This document shows, in pieces, positions 21,919-34,139 of a stretch of 64,000 nt of DNA (positions within the stretch are counted from its first letter, which is position 1; each line of letters starts with the position of its first letter). The stretch is taken from NCBI RefSeq assembly GCF_000005505.3, contig NC_016131.3, forward strand, positions 41,498,855 through 41,562,854, given 5' to 3'. The stretch comes from Brachypodium distachyon. Lineage: Eukaryota > Streptophyta > Magnoliopsida > Poales > Poaceae. A model generated the notes under the pieces. It did not search any database. It was not told where the DNA came from and saw nothing but the letters and a program-made list of their open reading frames with translations. A program made the translations under genes and the position numbers.

Positions 21919-24900
21919 GGCGGCCGGGATCGGAGGAGAGAAGCACAAGTGCCCGCCGTCGTCCGCCGCCGCCGCGCGGTCGCGGATGAAGCTCTGGATG
22001 GTGCGCGCCACCACCACGGTGCTGCTCTGGACCTGCGTCGTGCAGCTCACCGCCGTCGGCGAGACGTGGGGCCCCCGCGTCCTCAAGGGCTGGCCGTCCT
22101 GCCTCACGGCGTCCGAAGAGGCGGCGGCGCTCGCCGCCGTGCGGCCCGAGCCAATCGTGGAGAAGCCTGCATTGCCACCGAAACGTGAGTGGGTTTGGTC
22201 CTCTCCTTCGCTTTCTTTCACCCTGTTTAGAACTGTTCTGTGTTTGGATGCTGTTCCCAGGACATTGACAGCCGGCCAGCATTTTGTTAGATCCTTCCAA
22301 TGTAGATTTCCTCAAATTGGGTGGAAAATGACTGTTGGTTGGTGTGCATATTGGTCCCATCTTGCTGCACTCGGATCGGTTCCAAATTTGCGTAATTTAG
22401 CTTGGGTGGTGCGGATTTCGTTATGTGAAAATGTTGTCTGCGTCGTGCTCTGCGGCACACTTTTTCATCTTTTCTGCATCTTAATCAGCAAATTCATATC
22501 CAGTTTATGCTGGATGTTGGTAAATGCTGTTTACAAAACTGGGCAATGTGGGATCTTCTTTCGGTTGGTAGGTCAGGAGTTTTCCTTGTTCTGGCCGTTT
22601 GTGGTCTGCGCATAAGGTTCGTGTTTTATGTTATTTCTATGTTAGATCACACTTTTTAGGTGGGTTGAATATGCTTTGACGGGTGGCAATCATTCATGAC
22701 TCCAACTGATGTTTTAGCCCCTCATAATTGGCTATCATTTTTCACGTGCATAGCAGAGGAATGCACCAGCAGCTTTTCAGTAACTGTAGCAAGGTTTTAG
22801 AAGTTAACTGTGTTGAACCTTTTGTAACATACGCATTTTGCAAGGTAAATCTTGGTTATTCAAATACCACGTATAAAATCTTGACAAAAGAAAACGCTGT
22901 TGATTTTCCCTCTACACCAAAGAAGGTCTTGGTGCTCAGGTGCTCAGACATGTTTGCACAATTGTATTCTCATAGATAATTATGTTTCTCTTGCAACATG
23001 GAAAGTTGCATTTATGTAACTTGAGTGACTGCTTAAGTGTGCTTGAGTTTGCTGTTGCCACAAATACTCAATGTACCTACAATAGTAATGCTTTGTATGT
23101 TACCACTACAGCCTTGTCTACAATATTTAAGGCTTCTGCTATGGTATTATTAATGTTTTATTGTTGCCATCGTATGCCAGGAATGTATAGGAACAATGGT
23201 TATTTGATGGTGTCATGCAATGGTGGTCTTAACCAAATGCGGGCTGCTGTAAGATATTGGAAACCTCTGCTCATGAAATTTCTTCTGTAATCTGTTTTAC
23301 AACTTTTGGCTTTCTTGTTCCATCAGATCTGCGACATGGTTGTAATTGCGAGATATTTGAATGTTACTTTGGTCGTGCCTGAGTTGGATAAAACTTCATT
23401 TTGGAATGATCCAAGGTACAGTTTGGCACCTTGATATTAACTTCCTTTGTTTATTTAATTTCTTGAACTATTTATAGGCTTCATGCTTATCAGCTATCCA
23501 TTCTATCTTGCAGTGAGTTCCAAGATATATTTGATGTTGAACATTTTATAACATCCTTACGGGATGAAGTTCGCATACTGAGAGAACTGCCTCCAAGGGT
23601 AAAGCGAAGAGTTGAGCTTGGTATGTTCCACTCAATGCCACCTATCAGTTGGTCTGATATTTCCTACTACCACAATCAGGTAAGCTTCATGTCACATTAT
23701 GTTAAGGCCACCTTGGATTATAGAATTTATCAAATAAGCTAATTACTTGACTATATTTCGCCCAGATTCTTCCATTGATTCGGAAATACAAGGTTCTGCA
23801 TTTGAATAGAACTGATGCTAGGCTAGCAAACAATGGTTTGCCTATGGAGATTCAGAAACTGCGGTGCCGAGTAAATTATGGCTCTCTGAGGTTTACTGCA
23901 GAAATAGAGGATTTGGGCAAGCGGGTAATTAGGATGCTTCGCCAAAATGGTCCTTTCTTGGTTCTTCATTTACGTTATGAAATGGATATGCTGGCTTTCT
24001 CTGGCTGTACTCAAGGTTGCAGTAACGAAGAGGCAGAGGAGCTCACAAGAATGAGGTGAATATTTTGGCATTATAATTTAACATGTTGCATTTCTTTGGA
24101 CAATACTTGTTTGTGATTGTTAAAACCTGTGAACTAGACATGCTTTTTACATTAGCTGTCAAACTATTCTTGGCTTTAGGTACGCTTATCTATGGTGGAA
24201 AGAGAAAATCATTAACTCAGACTTGAAAAGAAAAGATGGTCTTTGCCCATTGACGCCAGAAGAAACTGCTCTTGTCCTCAGAGCCTTGGACATCGATAGA
24301 AGTATGCAAATATACATCGCAGCTGGCGAAATATATGGTGGAAAACGCAGGATGGCAGCTCTCACTTCAGCCTATCCAAATGTGGTATGCACACAACGGA
24401 ACATGTTCATCTGTTGCATGGAACTTCTGTTATGCGACCACCGCCCACTTCTTGTTCTCCCTTCTGATTAATTTTTCTTTAACAATGTTTTTTTTAACTC
24501 TTTAACAATGTTTTATAGGTGAGGAAAGAGACACTTTTGGAACCCTCTGATCTGATGTTCTTCCAGAACCATTCGTCACAAATGGCAGCTCTGGATTATA
24601 TGGTTTCCTTAGAAAGTGATATATTTGTTCCAACATATGATGGCAACATGGCGAAAGTTGTTGAGGGTCATCGCAGGTATTTAAAATTACATTTGTTTCA
24701 TGCAGCACATATTTTGTCTCCATACCACCCCAAGGTCCACAAACATGTCTATGGTCAACTGGAATGTGGCACTTTTTTTTAGAATAAGGAGCACAGCCCC
24801 GATTTAATTCAAGAAATCAGTGTACAGGTTCAGCAGTATGAAAACAACAGCAGTTTTGCTGCCAAGAACTTTGGACAGCAAACATAAACTTCTATCCTAT

Positions 24901-25571
24901 TACAGATAACAGACCAAACGGGGAGGGAAAGCTATGAACCAACAAACAACATCAGGCAGCTTCAAGCCGCTTAGATAAGCCCCAGCCATAGCTCCTGTTT
25001 AAGACGTTCCTCGCCACCAGCCTCAGAATCATCGTCCCAGTTCTCAAATTCTTCTTAGCCTCAGGTTTCTGTAGCAACGCCCAGTAGTCCAACCAGTAAC
25101 ATAAGGAAAAAACCAAATTAGTAGGATCATGAGGGAATTTACCTTGAAAGCAGGCTAAATTCCTTGCTTTCTAACTGGAATGTGGCACTGGATTGTTCAA
25201 AACTTATAATGACAGAGATTTTGATATATCGTGTTTGGAAGATCCACATTTGATTTGAGCTAAATTCTAGCCAGATACATGTTCGGATGTGGTACTTGCA
25301 TGACTTGTTTCACTTTGCTGCATGCAGGTTCATGGGTTTCAAGAAGACAATCTTGTTAGATCGAAAACTAATTGTCGATCTAGTAGATCAGTATAACAAT
25401 GGTTCCTTGCGATGGGATGAGTTCTCTTTGTTGATCAAGGCTGCCCATGCAGGCCGCATGGGGTCAGCATCAAAGCGGACAGTGTTTCCCGACAGACCCA
25501 AGGAAGAGGACTATTTCTATGCAAATCCCCAAGAATGCCTGCATGATCCTGATCTTTTACATACATCATGA
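21908..25571 (+). CDS. O-fucosyltransferase family (GT106) protein, type II membrane glycosyltransferase
   Basis: Eight exons by splice reading: 21908-22184, 23181-23248, 23327-23415, 23514-23679, 23766-24055, 24180-24384, 24519-24676, 25328-25571. They give 498 residues, typical of the family. A membrane anchor lies at about residues 31-50 after a short cytosolic tail, so it should sit in the Golgi with the catalytic part inside. Family blocks include [12 protein letters not shown], the [14 protein letters not shown] block, [10 protein letters not shown] and [16 protein letters not shown]. The plant GT106 group contains rhamnogalacturonan I rhamnosyltransferases as well as uncharacterised members, so a role in pectin or other wall glycan synthesis is plausible; the substrate is not shown by the sequence. 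ATG 21908 has a strong context (A at -3, G at +4). An in-frame ATG at 21890 would add six residues. The last intron contains a LINE fragment. Confidence 0.88.
24774..25172 (-). mobile_element. 5'-truncated LINE inserted in an intron
   Basis: 399 bp on the minus strand, ending in a short poly(A) (seven T residues at 24774-24780 on the plus strand). It is flanked by a perfect 17-bp target duplication (24757-24773 and 25173-25189), the hallmark of LINE-type retroposition. The minus strand is open for 72 codons from 25170 to a stop at 24952-24954. The stretch contains [18 protein letters not shown] and looks like the C-terminal end of a plant LINE reverse transcriptase protein; that family assignment is by resemblance. 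It lies antisense inside the last intron of the O-fucosyltransferase-like gene. Confidence 0.8.
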
Positions 25572-28307
25572 TCCTCCACTCCTGTCAATATTTCATTCAC
25601 CTTATACCATTCTTTCACAAATGCAACCGAATCTGAAGTCGGATTCATCATTATTTTGAAACCAAAGGGGGGTGGAGCTGGAGCGGCCTGTGCTCGAGCG
25701 ATAGAAAAGGCATGTAAACTTTGAGAAGGGAGGACGTGGGGGTGTTGTATATCTGGATGTAGTTGCCTAGCTGGTAAATACACATTATAGAATGGGGGCG
25801 GATTTGTTAATTCCACAAAAAAAAAAGAGTGACAATACTTTTGTATAGATGGCGATAGAATCTACCACGAAGATGAAGGCAATTTAAGAGAGAAGTGAGA
25901 GATGTAGGTTTCCCAATCTCTGGTCTATGTAACATAGCTGTTGTTCTTGGTAGCCCTCCCGTCCTTCCCATCGGCAAATATTTTTTGTCAATCAAATTGC
26001 AGAAAATTGTATACACTGTTTATTAAACTGATATAGATACAGCCTGTATGATATGGTGACTTGTGCAGGCCGAATGTCGCTTACCATTTCATTTTTATTG
26101 AACTGTCGGTAGAGTCCATCGGAAAGGGCGCTTGTTCACATGTGAGCTCGTGGCCTATGTCCTCATGGACGGAGGATAAAGACATTCGATGAACACTGGT
26201 GCTCGTGTTCAATTGCTATAAAATGTTCTCAGTTGCTGGTGTTGGTTTCCCGTTTAGACTGCATTTCTGATGCATTCTTGCATTTCTTTTCTTGTTTTCT
26301 GTTACGTATCATTTTTCTTGTGTCGTTGACACTTTCTTACTAGGCAGCTGCAGCAGACTGATCGACAGAAGGCCTTATCAGCAGTCCAGTTATCCACTTG
26401 TTCTGTTGTCTGTTGTCACGTGCAATTGGCTGGCTCGCTTGGTTTTTACCCCTGTTCACGGGAAATGCAAAAGATCAACGGGAAGAATACAAGTGTCGAG
26501 CAGTACGGAATCTTGGTATCCGACTTCGGGTAAACGCTTACCAGGAAAATACCTTCTCACGCTTACCTCCAAACCACGTATGCTGCTAAGTAGCTCTCGC
26601 GTCGCGCTGGTACCACGCGGATTACTTCAGTGGTACTAGAATCCAGTGTAAGGTACAGTAGAAATTCGTGAAAAATTGCAATTGAGAAACTACAATAAAA
26701 ACCAATGCAAATGTTCAGTAGAGAAAAGTACAGAGAGCCGCGTCGTGTCGCGTGAGGGGCGGAGTGGCGGGCGCGGGGGAACTCGTCGGCCAGGGTGGAG
26801 CGGCGGGCGGCGGGATCTGGGCGGCCGCGGAGTGGTGGGCGGCAGGCGGAGCAGTCAGCGACGGGGAAGAGCCGATTTGCAAAACAAAAAGAAAGAAAAA
26901 ACGCTCGAATCGGGCCTAGTTGCACATGCGGGCTGAGGACGGCCTTTTTCATCTGGGCTGCACGTCCTCCCCGCGGCCCAAACATCAAATAAGCCTCTCT
27001 TTTTTTGACCAAGACACCAAATAAGCCATTTGTATGATGATGGGTGCAAAGCCAGGCCAGGTGCGGAGAGCCGGCTGACTAAACGGGTTGCTTGAAGTTT
27101 TTTATGGGCCATGCGGCCACACCACCCACGGTAGTGCGCAAAGACGGCCCACGCAGAGAGTTGCCGCTGTTTCCGGTGAACTTCGGGCCCTACCTGGTTG
27201 CCTTTATGTTTACGGGCTTGGACGCGGACCAACGCACGCGTTATCCCTCGTACGGACATGACCGCTAGTTGCCGCGTGTTGGCCTGACAAATTTTTTTTT
27301 TTACAGCCCCTGCCAAAAGTTAATGCCGTTGCAGATCCGGCCGGGCTCTCTTTCGTGCCCGCTCTCATCATCAACCGGGGGCGTCCAGGTCCCGATAAAA
27401 AAACCCGGGGGCGTCCAGGTACAGCGGCGCCACATCACCTCTATGACAGCATAGTCGCAACCATATGCGTGCCCCCGTGTATTATTTGGCTCTATGTATT
27501 TATTTTGGCCAAATAACCGGAAACAACCTTTGGCTCCAGGTGCCAGGGAGCCCTTTCAATTTCTTTTCCCAAATGGTATACCGAGAATTGTTCCTGGACG
27601 GCGAATCCAGCGAAATAAGGTGCAAACTTGTAATCTTTCATCTCCTGCTATCGGATCTACGAGGTGCGCTCCAGATGAGAGGTGAGAATCAAACTCATCA
27701 CTTAACCACCACCACCACCCAACCACAAACACCATTTCAGCGGAGGAAAAAACGATTCGAAAAAGAAAGGAAAGAAAAGACTATCGTCTTCGACGCTGCT
27801 GTCATGGAACTAGGGCTCCTCCGATCGGCGGCCGTGATGCCCATTGAGGAGCCCTGGTAGCCCTCCATCGGGATCGTCCGGGTGCGATGCATGTATGTCT
27901 CTGTGTGTGTTGACGCGCCCTCAGCAAGCCATGATTCTGCGCTTGCCGCTGGATTTATTGCCTCGTCTGCATCCGTCCGTGATGTAAATCCCGTCGTTGC
28001 GCGAGGGGGGGGGGGGTGCTGCCGCCGACACATGCCTTGGACAGCACCGTTGCCACAAGGCCGTGATGCCACGCCATCTGTCATATCACGGGGAGCGGGG
28101 TGTGCACCGTGTTTTAAGTGATTGGTTTGATCCCATCTCACATCTTGACTGCATGTCGTAGATATGATGGCTAGGGATGGAAGTTTGCACCGAATAAGGT
28201 TTTCACCGGATACGTTGTCTTGTTACCGAGCTTTATCTACACATATCACAATAGAGATCTGTGTACATGTAAATGTTTTCTTAAAGTAAGGTACTTGTAA
28301 ATATGTA
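25572..28307. other. 3' region and intergenic DNA, no supported gene
   Basis: 25572 to about 26000 may be the 3' untranslated part of the upstream gene. GC-rich stretches at 26700-26880 and 27050-27250 have no conserved protein. A poly-G run occurs near 28006-28017. Confidence 0.4.
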
Positions 28308-28420
28308 CTCCCTCTGATCCTAAAGTCTTGATTCAAATTTGTTCAAAGATGGATGTATCTATTCTTAAAAATTGTCTAGATACATGTAATATTTCGACAA
28401 CAATTTAAGATCTGAGGAAG
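28308..28420. mobile_element. Stowaway-like MITE
   Basis: 113 bp flanked by TA. Ends CTCCCTCTGATCC and GATCTGAGGAAG, with the shared internal phrase CTAGATACATGTAATATTTCG. It belongs to the same subfamily as copies at 30895, 31751, 33860, 49069, 58255 and 58512. Confidence 0.7.
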
Positions 28421-28879
28421 TAATAAATATGAGACTGCATCAAGAATTGATGCAAATCTTACTTATAGTACATCGTATTGCACAAGAAAACATACTCTAC
28501 TTTTTTCCAAAGCATAGTACCTATCATTTTTTTATGATGCCTACGCATTCCGTTCCATATTACTCTACATACGACGTGTTTTAGTGTGTAGGTACATGTG
28601 TATCTAGATTTTATATCTAGACGCGTTTTAGTGTAGATACATGTGTATCTAGACAAAATTGCGACACTCAATATGAGACGTGCGAAGTATTAATTTTGTA
28701 TGCAACTTTGCATACAGTCAAAACTTATAGATATTACAAGTATAGATATTATTTCGAGGGATATTACAAGGATAAATACCAAGACAGTGCATCATCTCAG
28801 CATTGCCCCTATTTTGTTTGGGGATAGAATAAGGAGCGAACGTTCGCTCTCTAACCTTCTGGCGCGACGGGTCCAGCCT

Positions 28880-29095
28880 CGCAGAACAAAAGTTACCATC
28901 ATCACAGACTAAAGTTGCCGGCCTCATAAAACTAAAGTTTCCATCTCACGCAACTAAAACGTTCGTTCCATAGTCTTTTAGCGCGACGAGACAAAGTTGT
29001 CATCCGTATAAAACTAAAATTTTCACCTTCATAGACTAAAGCTGCCACTCTACATAACTAAAAGTTCCATCCACGGACCTAAACTTGGCACGCCA
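28880..29095. repeat. Short degenerate repeats with ACTAAAGTTGCCA core
   Basis: The phrase (A)CTAAA-(A/G)TTGCCA/TTCCATC recurs about seven times at irregular 20-40-bp spacing, separated by TCATAAAA or TACATAA stretches. A second phrase, TAGCGCGACGAGACAAAGT at ~28979, echoes TGGCGCGACGGGTCC at ~28860. No coding frame. Confidence 0.5.
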
Positions 29096-30894
29096 CAAAG
29101 GCACGTGGCACGATCCCAAACATAATCTTTCCGATCGCCGATAAAACATTCGCTCCAAGAGAGACGACCGTTCGTTCCGTTTTGTTTGCTGAGAGAGGCC
29201 GACGATTTCGCAATCAGGAGTCCTCCCATGTCCTGTCGGAGGAGCCCCTAGGATTTTCCCCAACACCCACGGAGTCTATGATGCCACCTGCAAAGCCTCT
29301 CTCGTCGTCGTCGCTGGTGTCACAGTCACACAAACGAGTGGCAGTATTTTCCGTGGGCCGAGAGCTTAGCTACGAATTAAATACTCCACTCTACAGTACA
29401 AACATCGCGACCGACCGAGCATCTTAATCAAATCAGTACTGTCAGAACCAATGAGCAAGCACGTACGCACATGCATATCATTTATGTATTACGAAATATA
29501 CAACCGTTGCTGGACACTAATTCGATACGATTAAAAACCCTTGATTTGATGCTGGACAATGGGCGTGCGGTGCGGATGGTGGCCGGAGACTGGAGACGGG
29601 GAACAATGGCCGGCCAGGTTGCCATCGATCCCTAGGTGAAGCATATCAATCACATCCTAATAGCTACAGCTTAATCACGACAAGGATGGCATTGGCATCG
29701 ATATCGTTCTCAAGGCGAGCTGGAAAAGAGGAAAAGGGAAAAGGAGAGAACAGGCCGGATGGGCTAAGGGACTGGAGGTTCCGTTCCCCTTCCCTCGGAT
29801 TGTGCCCGTACGTTCACGTCGCGGTCCATTGAACCCCCAGCCTTGCCACGTTGTTCTGTTCGACCCCCTTTTTTTGCGTCCTTTTTGCCTTTGCTACTGT
29901 CCATCTTTCGCACGCATGCATATATGCAAATGCAACGGCCGACACGCCTGCAGGCCAGGGATCGTGGTCACGCATACCAGGCGCGCGAGTCCGACCGACG
30001 CTGCCTGGTATCGGCATCGCGCTAGCCCCGCGCTTTGCGGCACAAAGGAACATAGTGAGCACGCGAGATAGAAAGTGAAAGGCTCTGCTTTGCATGCGGG
30101 CGTGCAAATATCCCAACGTGTTGGATTCATGTACCTGTGAGATTTTACTTACACTGTTGTGGACGGTGTCGTTTCAAGCACTACTACACTCTCGTGACAA
30201 CGTTCTTCCTAGTTCTTACAAGATTTGCGATGCCTTACGTCAAAGATTCAAGATACTTAGTTTGCAAACAACAAAGCCTAAAAGATTTAAAAGGACGGGA
30301 ACCGAAACGGCTACTCCTCACGGCTAAAATGATTTGCACTCCGCAAGAGCCCAATTGGCAGCTTCGGTTTCTTCCAAAATTGTGATGACGCTACGAAAGA
30401 CGACCCTAGCATTCGTTTTATTCAAAAATTCCAGAGTAGCAGGCATCACAACGAAGGCAAGAGGACATTGTCCGCCGACCCTGGAGATTAAGCATCAAAG
30501 ACCACCGTTCTTTGATGGAGTGATATCAGTTTCCATGGGTCAAAATTGAACTCGGTGAGGTCTGGCTAAACTTCGATAAAGGAGTTCCAAGTGCGCAATG
30601 AGGGCTGGCATTTGTTGACATAAGTCTCACAGGTCAAATTTAGTGTGAATGCAATGGTTCATGACATAATAGACAGAGCGCTCTTCGAGAGATGACTTCC
30701 ATTGCCTAATTCATCACAGTATGACAATATCCCGGGGTGTCCTGTTTCGGACAAAAGCTCCAATGTAGACTCATGTCCCCACGTTTCAAACTCTGCAACC
30801 TCCAGTTGATTCTCAAAGATTTTGAGAACTATTTTTTTGCCAAATGATATAGCATTCTTTTGAATCTTGAAATCTCCAACTTTTTTAACAAGTA
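29096..30894. other. Intergenic, no supported gene
   Basis: Open frames are short and unlike known proteins; no RNA gene or transposon end recognised. Confidence 0.4.
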
Positions 30895-31007
30895 CCCCCT
30901 CCGTCCTATATTAACTGACTCAAATTTATCCAAATATAAATGTATCTATACACCAAAAGGGTCTAGATACATGTAATATTTCGTCACTTAATATGAGATG
31001 GAGCGAG
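30895..31007. mobile_element. Stowaway-like MITE
   Basis: 113 bp with TA on both sides. Ends CCCCCTCCGTCCTATATTAA and TTAATATGAGATGGAGCGAG; carries the CTAGATACATGTAATATTTCG core. Confidence 0.7.
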
Positions 31008-31090
31008 TACTTTCTTTGTCCTAAATAAGTGTAGCTGATTTAGTATGAAGTTGTACTATATGATATACCTTCTTGTCACTTAACTTGCTA

Positions 31091-31368
31091 CTCCCTTCTT
31101 TCCTAAATATAAGATCTTCTAACTTTGTCCTAAATATATCTCAAAATATATAAGATTTTCCAGATTTATCCTAAGTCAAACTTCTTAATGTTTGAGTAAG
31201 CTTATAGAAAAATGTACTAACATCTATAACCCTAAATTAATTTTATTAAATCCGTCATATATATAAATACGTGATATTTTAGTACAATTTTATGTAAAAA
31301 TTTGGTCAAACTTGAATTTTTTTGACTTGGGACAAAGCTCGAACATCTTATGTTACGAACGGAGGTAG
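31091..31368. mobile_element. Long Stowaway-like MITE
   Basis: 278 bp flanked by TA. It starts CTCCCTTCTTTCCTAAATAT and ends ATCTTATGTTACGAACGGAGGTAG. AT-rich interior with GTCAAACTT segments. Confidence 0.6.
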
Positions 31369-31750
31369 TAACATATTATCCGGCACTATACAAAATCTTT
31401 AGGATAGAGGGGTTTGTGCACAATTGATCATCAAACAAAAGTTCATCTTCAAAGGATCTGCAATTCGGAGATTGGCTTCTCCTAGACGACTTGTATCACC
31501 CTGGTGCCCACCCGTCGCTCGCATGTCATAGCACATCTTTCACGCTTTCACCCTCGCTTCATAAAACAAATCAACCCAAAGGTGCTATTTAGAACACAAG
31601 AGTACATGCACCGGTGCAACTCTATCTAAACTAGTAAGACTAATAACACAAGAAACTGCACTGGACCTTTTGGGCCAAAACTAGAAAGGGCCAAGGCATT
31701 GCACGACTGGTAGTTCTTGAGAACCTTCTAGGAGATTGAGAAATGATGTA

Positions 31751-31863
31751 CTCCCTCCGTCCCATATTAAATGTATCAAATTTGTTTAAATATGAATGTA
31801 TCTACACTTAAAAGACGTCTAGATACATGTATTATTTCGACATTTAATATGGGACGGAGAGAG
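31751..31863. mobile_element. Stowaway-like MITE
   Basis: 113 bp. Ends CTCCCTCCGTCCCATATTAA and TTAATATGGGACGGAGAGAG, a near-perfect inverted repeat. TA is intact on the left, changed to CA on the right. Confidence 0.7.
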
Positions 31864-32423
31864 CAAGTGTTTAGTGTCGGCTTCAACATAACTCCCCTTC
31901 TTATCACGGATGATCATTAGTAGAAGATGTAACTGGCATTTGATTAATGACAGAAAAAACGCATTATTTTTTTCGAAAAGGAGGATACTTTTTGGAAAAG
32001 GACAGTAACCTCCGGTGGAAAAGGCGCCTTTTGATTAATAAAAGTCTCAGTTGATACACAAAAAAGAAAAAACGGAAGCTTAGCTTCCTTGTTACAACCG
32101 TAGCATGCATGATGTATGTCGTGCTAGGAGCAAGCGTTGCACGTTTGCACTTGTTCCTGCCGTAGAAGAAAAGAAAAACATGGACACGACCCTTATCTCT
32201 TTATCCTCCGCGGCATGGGTTAGACTGCTTGCGCAGATGTGTCACGCATTATTGCGAAGCGAACGAGTGTGCTCAGCCCTGGTTTAATTTTACTTGAACC
32301 AGGGGCCAAGCTTAGGCAGTTAGGCTGCTGCCCTGGACGCAAAGCTGTTCTCCCACGCAGTGTACGCCTAATAAAACCAAGAGTAACGGGTGGATTCCAA
32401 AAGAAGAAGGGAAAAAAAATGAA

Positions 32424-32646
32424 AGGTGAACCTAATTTGGGTGCAATCAAACGGTAATTCGGTCTTTCACGAGTATGTAAATTTTCTTGCAAAAGCGCTC
32501 AATTTGGATTCACTTGCTTTCAGAAAATGATAGGTGAACCAAAATAAAGACGGACTAAAATAGGTCGTGCAATCAACCGGTAATTCGGCTTTCACGACTA
32601 TGTAAATTTTCGTGCAACAACAATCAGTTTCAATCCACTCGGTTTT
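32424..32646. repeat. Two-copy tandem duplication
   Basis: GGTGAACC...GTGCAATCAAACGGTAATTCGG (GTGC at 32441) recurs with GTGC at 32567. Both are followed by CTTTCACGA and TATGTAAATTTTC. No coding frame. Confidence 0.6.
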
Positions 32647-33859
32647 GAAAAAAAAACCATGTGGAAAAATACAAGTTTATTACTACTGAAAAAACAAATT
32701 TAGAGCTAGAAAGTTGGCTTATTTAGAGAATAATTTTCTTTCCATATTTTTGCCTTTGGAATTCAAATTTTAAAATATGATAAATATTTTTAGATGTATG
32801 CTAGTTATTTTAAGAATTTGTTTGATATTCTAATTGTATTTTTATATTATAGTGTTTTGTTTAGGAAAGCAGAGCCAACCATCATGATCGAAATAAACCA
32901 AAGTTGAGGGTCCTGAGCAGTGGCGAAGCCAGGTTCAAGTAAGCCCGAACAATTGCTTCAAATCATTAAAATTACCAAGCAAGACACGGTCAAATCTTCA
33001 CCAAAAGTAACAAGGAAAATAAAATTATATGCCCTGAGTAGTGGTCCAGGCTGTCTGGGCCTATCTCCGCCTCTGGTCCTGAGAGCATAAAGACCGTCAC
33101 TCCTTCAGTCCTTCCCATCAATCCGGCTACCAAGCAAAACATCTCACCCCCCGTAGGACCCCAAACCTAACGACCACCACCACTCTTCTCTCGTGTCTTC
33201 CTGAACCCCCTTTCCCCGTTCGCCTCCGGCCCCTCTCCCTCCGTCCTCCGGTAGCTCGCGCGGCTAGACAGGTGAGGGGGGAGGGGGCCCGTCAGTCCTA
33301 CTTGTATTATATGTTGTTTCGGTCCAAACAAAGTGGCCTTAGAGGCCTCCCAGCCAAGATGGTGTCCGAGGTTTTGCCGTCATGCTTCCACGATTGCTCA
33401 GTTCCGGCGGCCGATGGTGATCTGTCACTACCTGCTGATGGATTGTGTCCTCATGGTGGCCGATTTGAGCTATGTCTCCTATTTTTCTTCATTCAAGAAT
33501 ATTTGTTTCCTGGATCCAGATCTGACGGGATACCCTACCTACTCTCACCGGCCATGGCCTCTATGCCATTTCTGCGCATGTGCTTGTTGTCGGCTTTGCA
33601 TCCTTCGATATGGCAAAACCAAGAGGATATACAGGTTGAAATCATCGAATCTGTGATCAAGCGCATGGCGTGAGGCCGGTTCATCCTGCCACGCTTCAAC
33701 ACCGAATCCCCAGCTTTTTCTCAGGTATATCCGAGGATAAGAATTATCTTTTTCTCTTCACCGACGGTAAAAATGGTTTGTTTTCATTTTGTGTAACGAA
33801 GCACAATCTATGCCAGCTCTCCCTCCCTCAAGGTATGTAATTCCTGGCTCTGACTAGTA
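32647..33859. other. Intergenic with a possible gene-start relic
   Basis: 32647-33080 is AT-rich. 33100-33270 is a pyrimidine-rich, leader-like stretch followed by a 133-codon open frame (33272-33673, +) that resembles nothing I recognise. It could be a pseudogene fragment or an unrelated exon; I do not call a gene. Confidence 0.35.
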
Positions 33860-33972
33860 CTCCTTCTGACCCTAAATTCTTGACTCAAATTTGTCCAAAT
33901 ATGAATGTATCAATTCTTAAAAAATGTTTAGATACATGTAATATTTTGACAACAACTTAGAATCGGAGAGAG
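33860..33972. mobile_element. Stowaway-like MITE
   Basis: 113 bp with TA on both sides. Ends CTCCTTCTGACCCTAAATTC and CTTAGAATCGGAGAGAG. It lies ~270 bp upstream of the PI4K leader exon. Confidence 0.7.
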
Positions 33973-34139
33973 TAATTACTATTCTTAGACAGAGAAGAAA
34001 AACAAGTTCCTTCATCACGAAGCAGGCAAAAGGGCAGACGCCCGTTACACCGGCCAATTCCACCTCACAGCCCAACCCTCGCACCTCGCTCTTTGTCTCT
34101 GCTTACTTAACCAAGGTTAGTTTGTCACCATGACTCACT

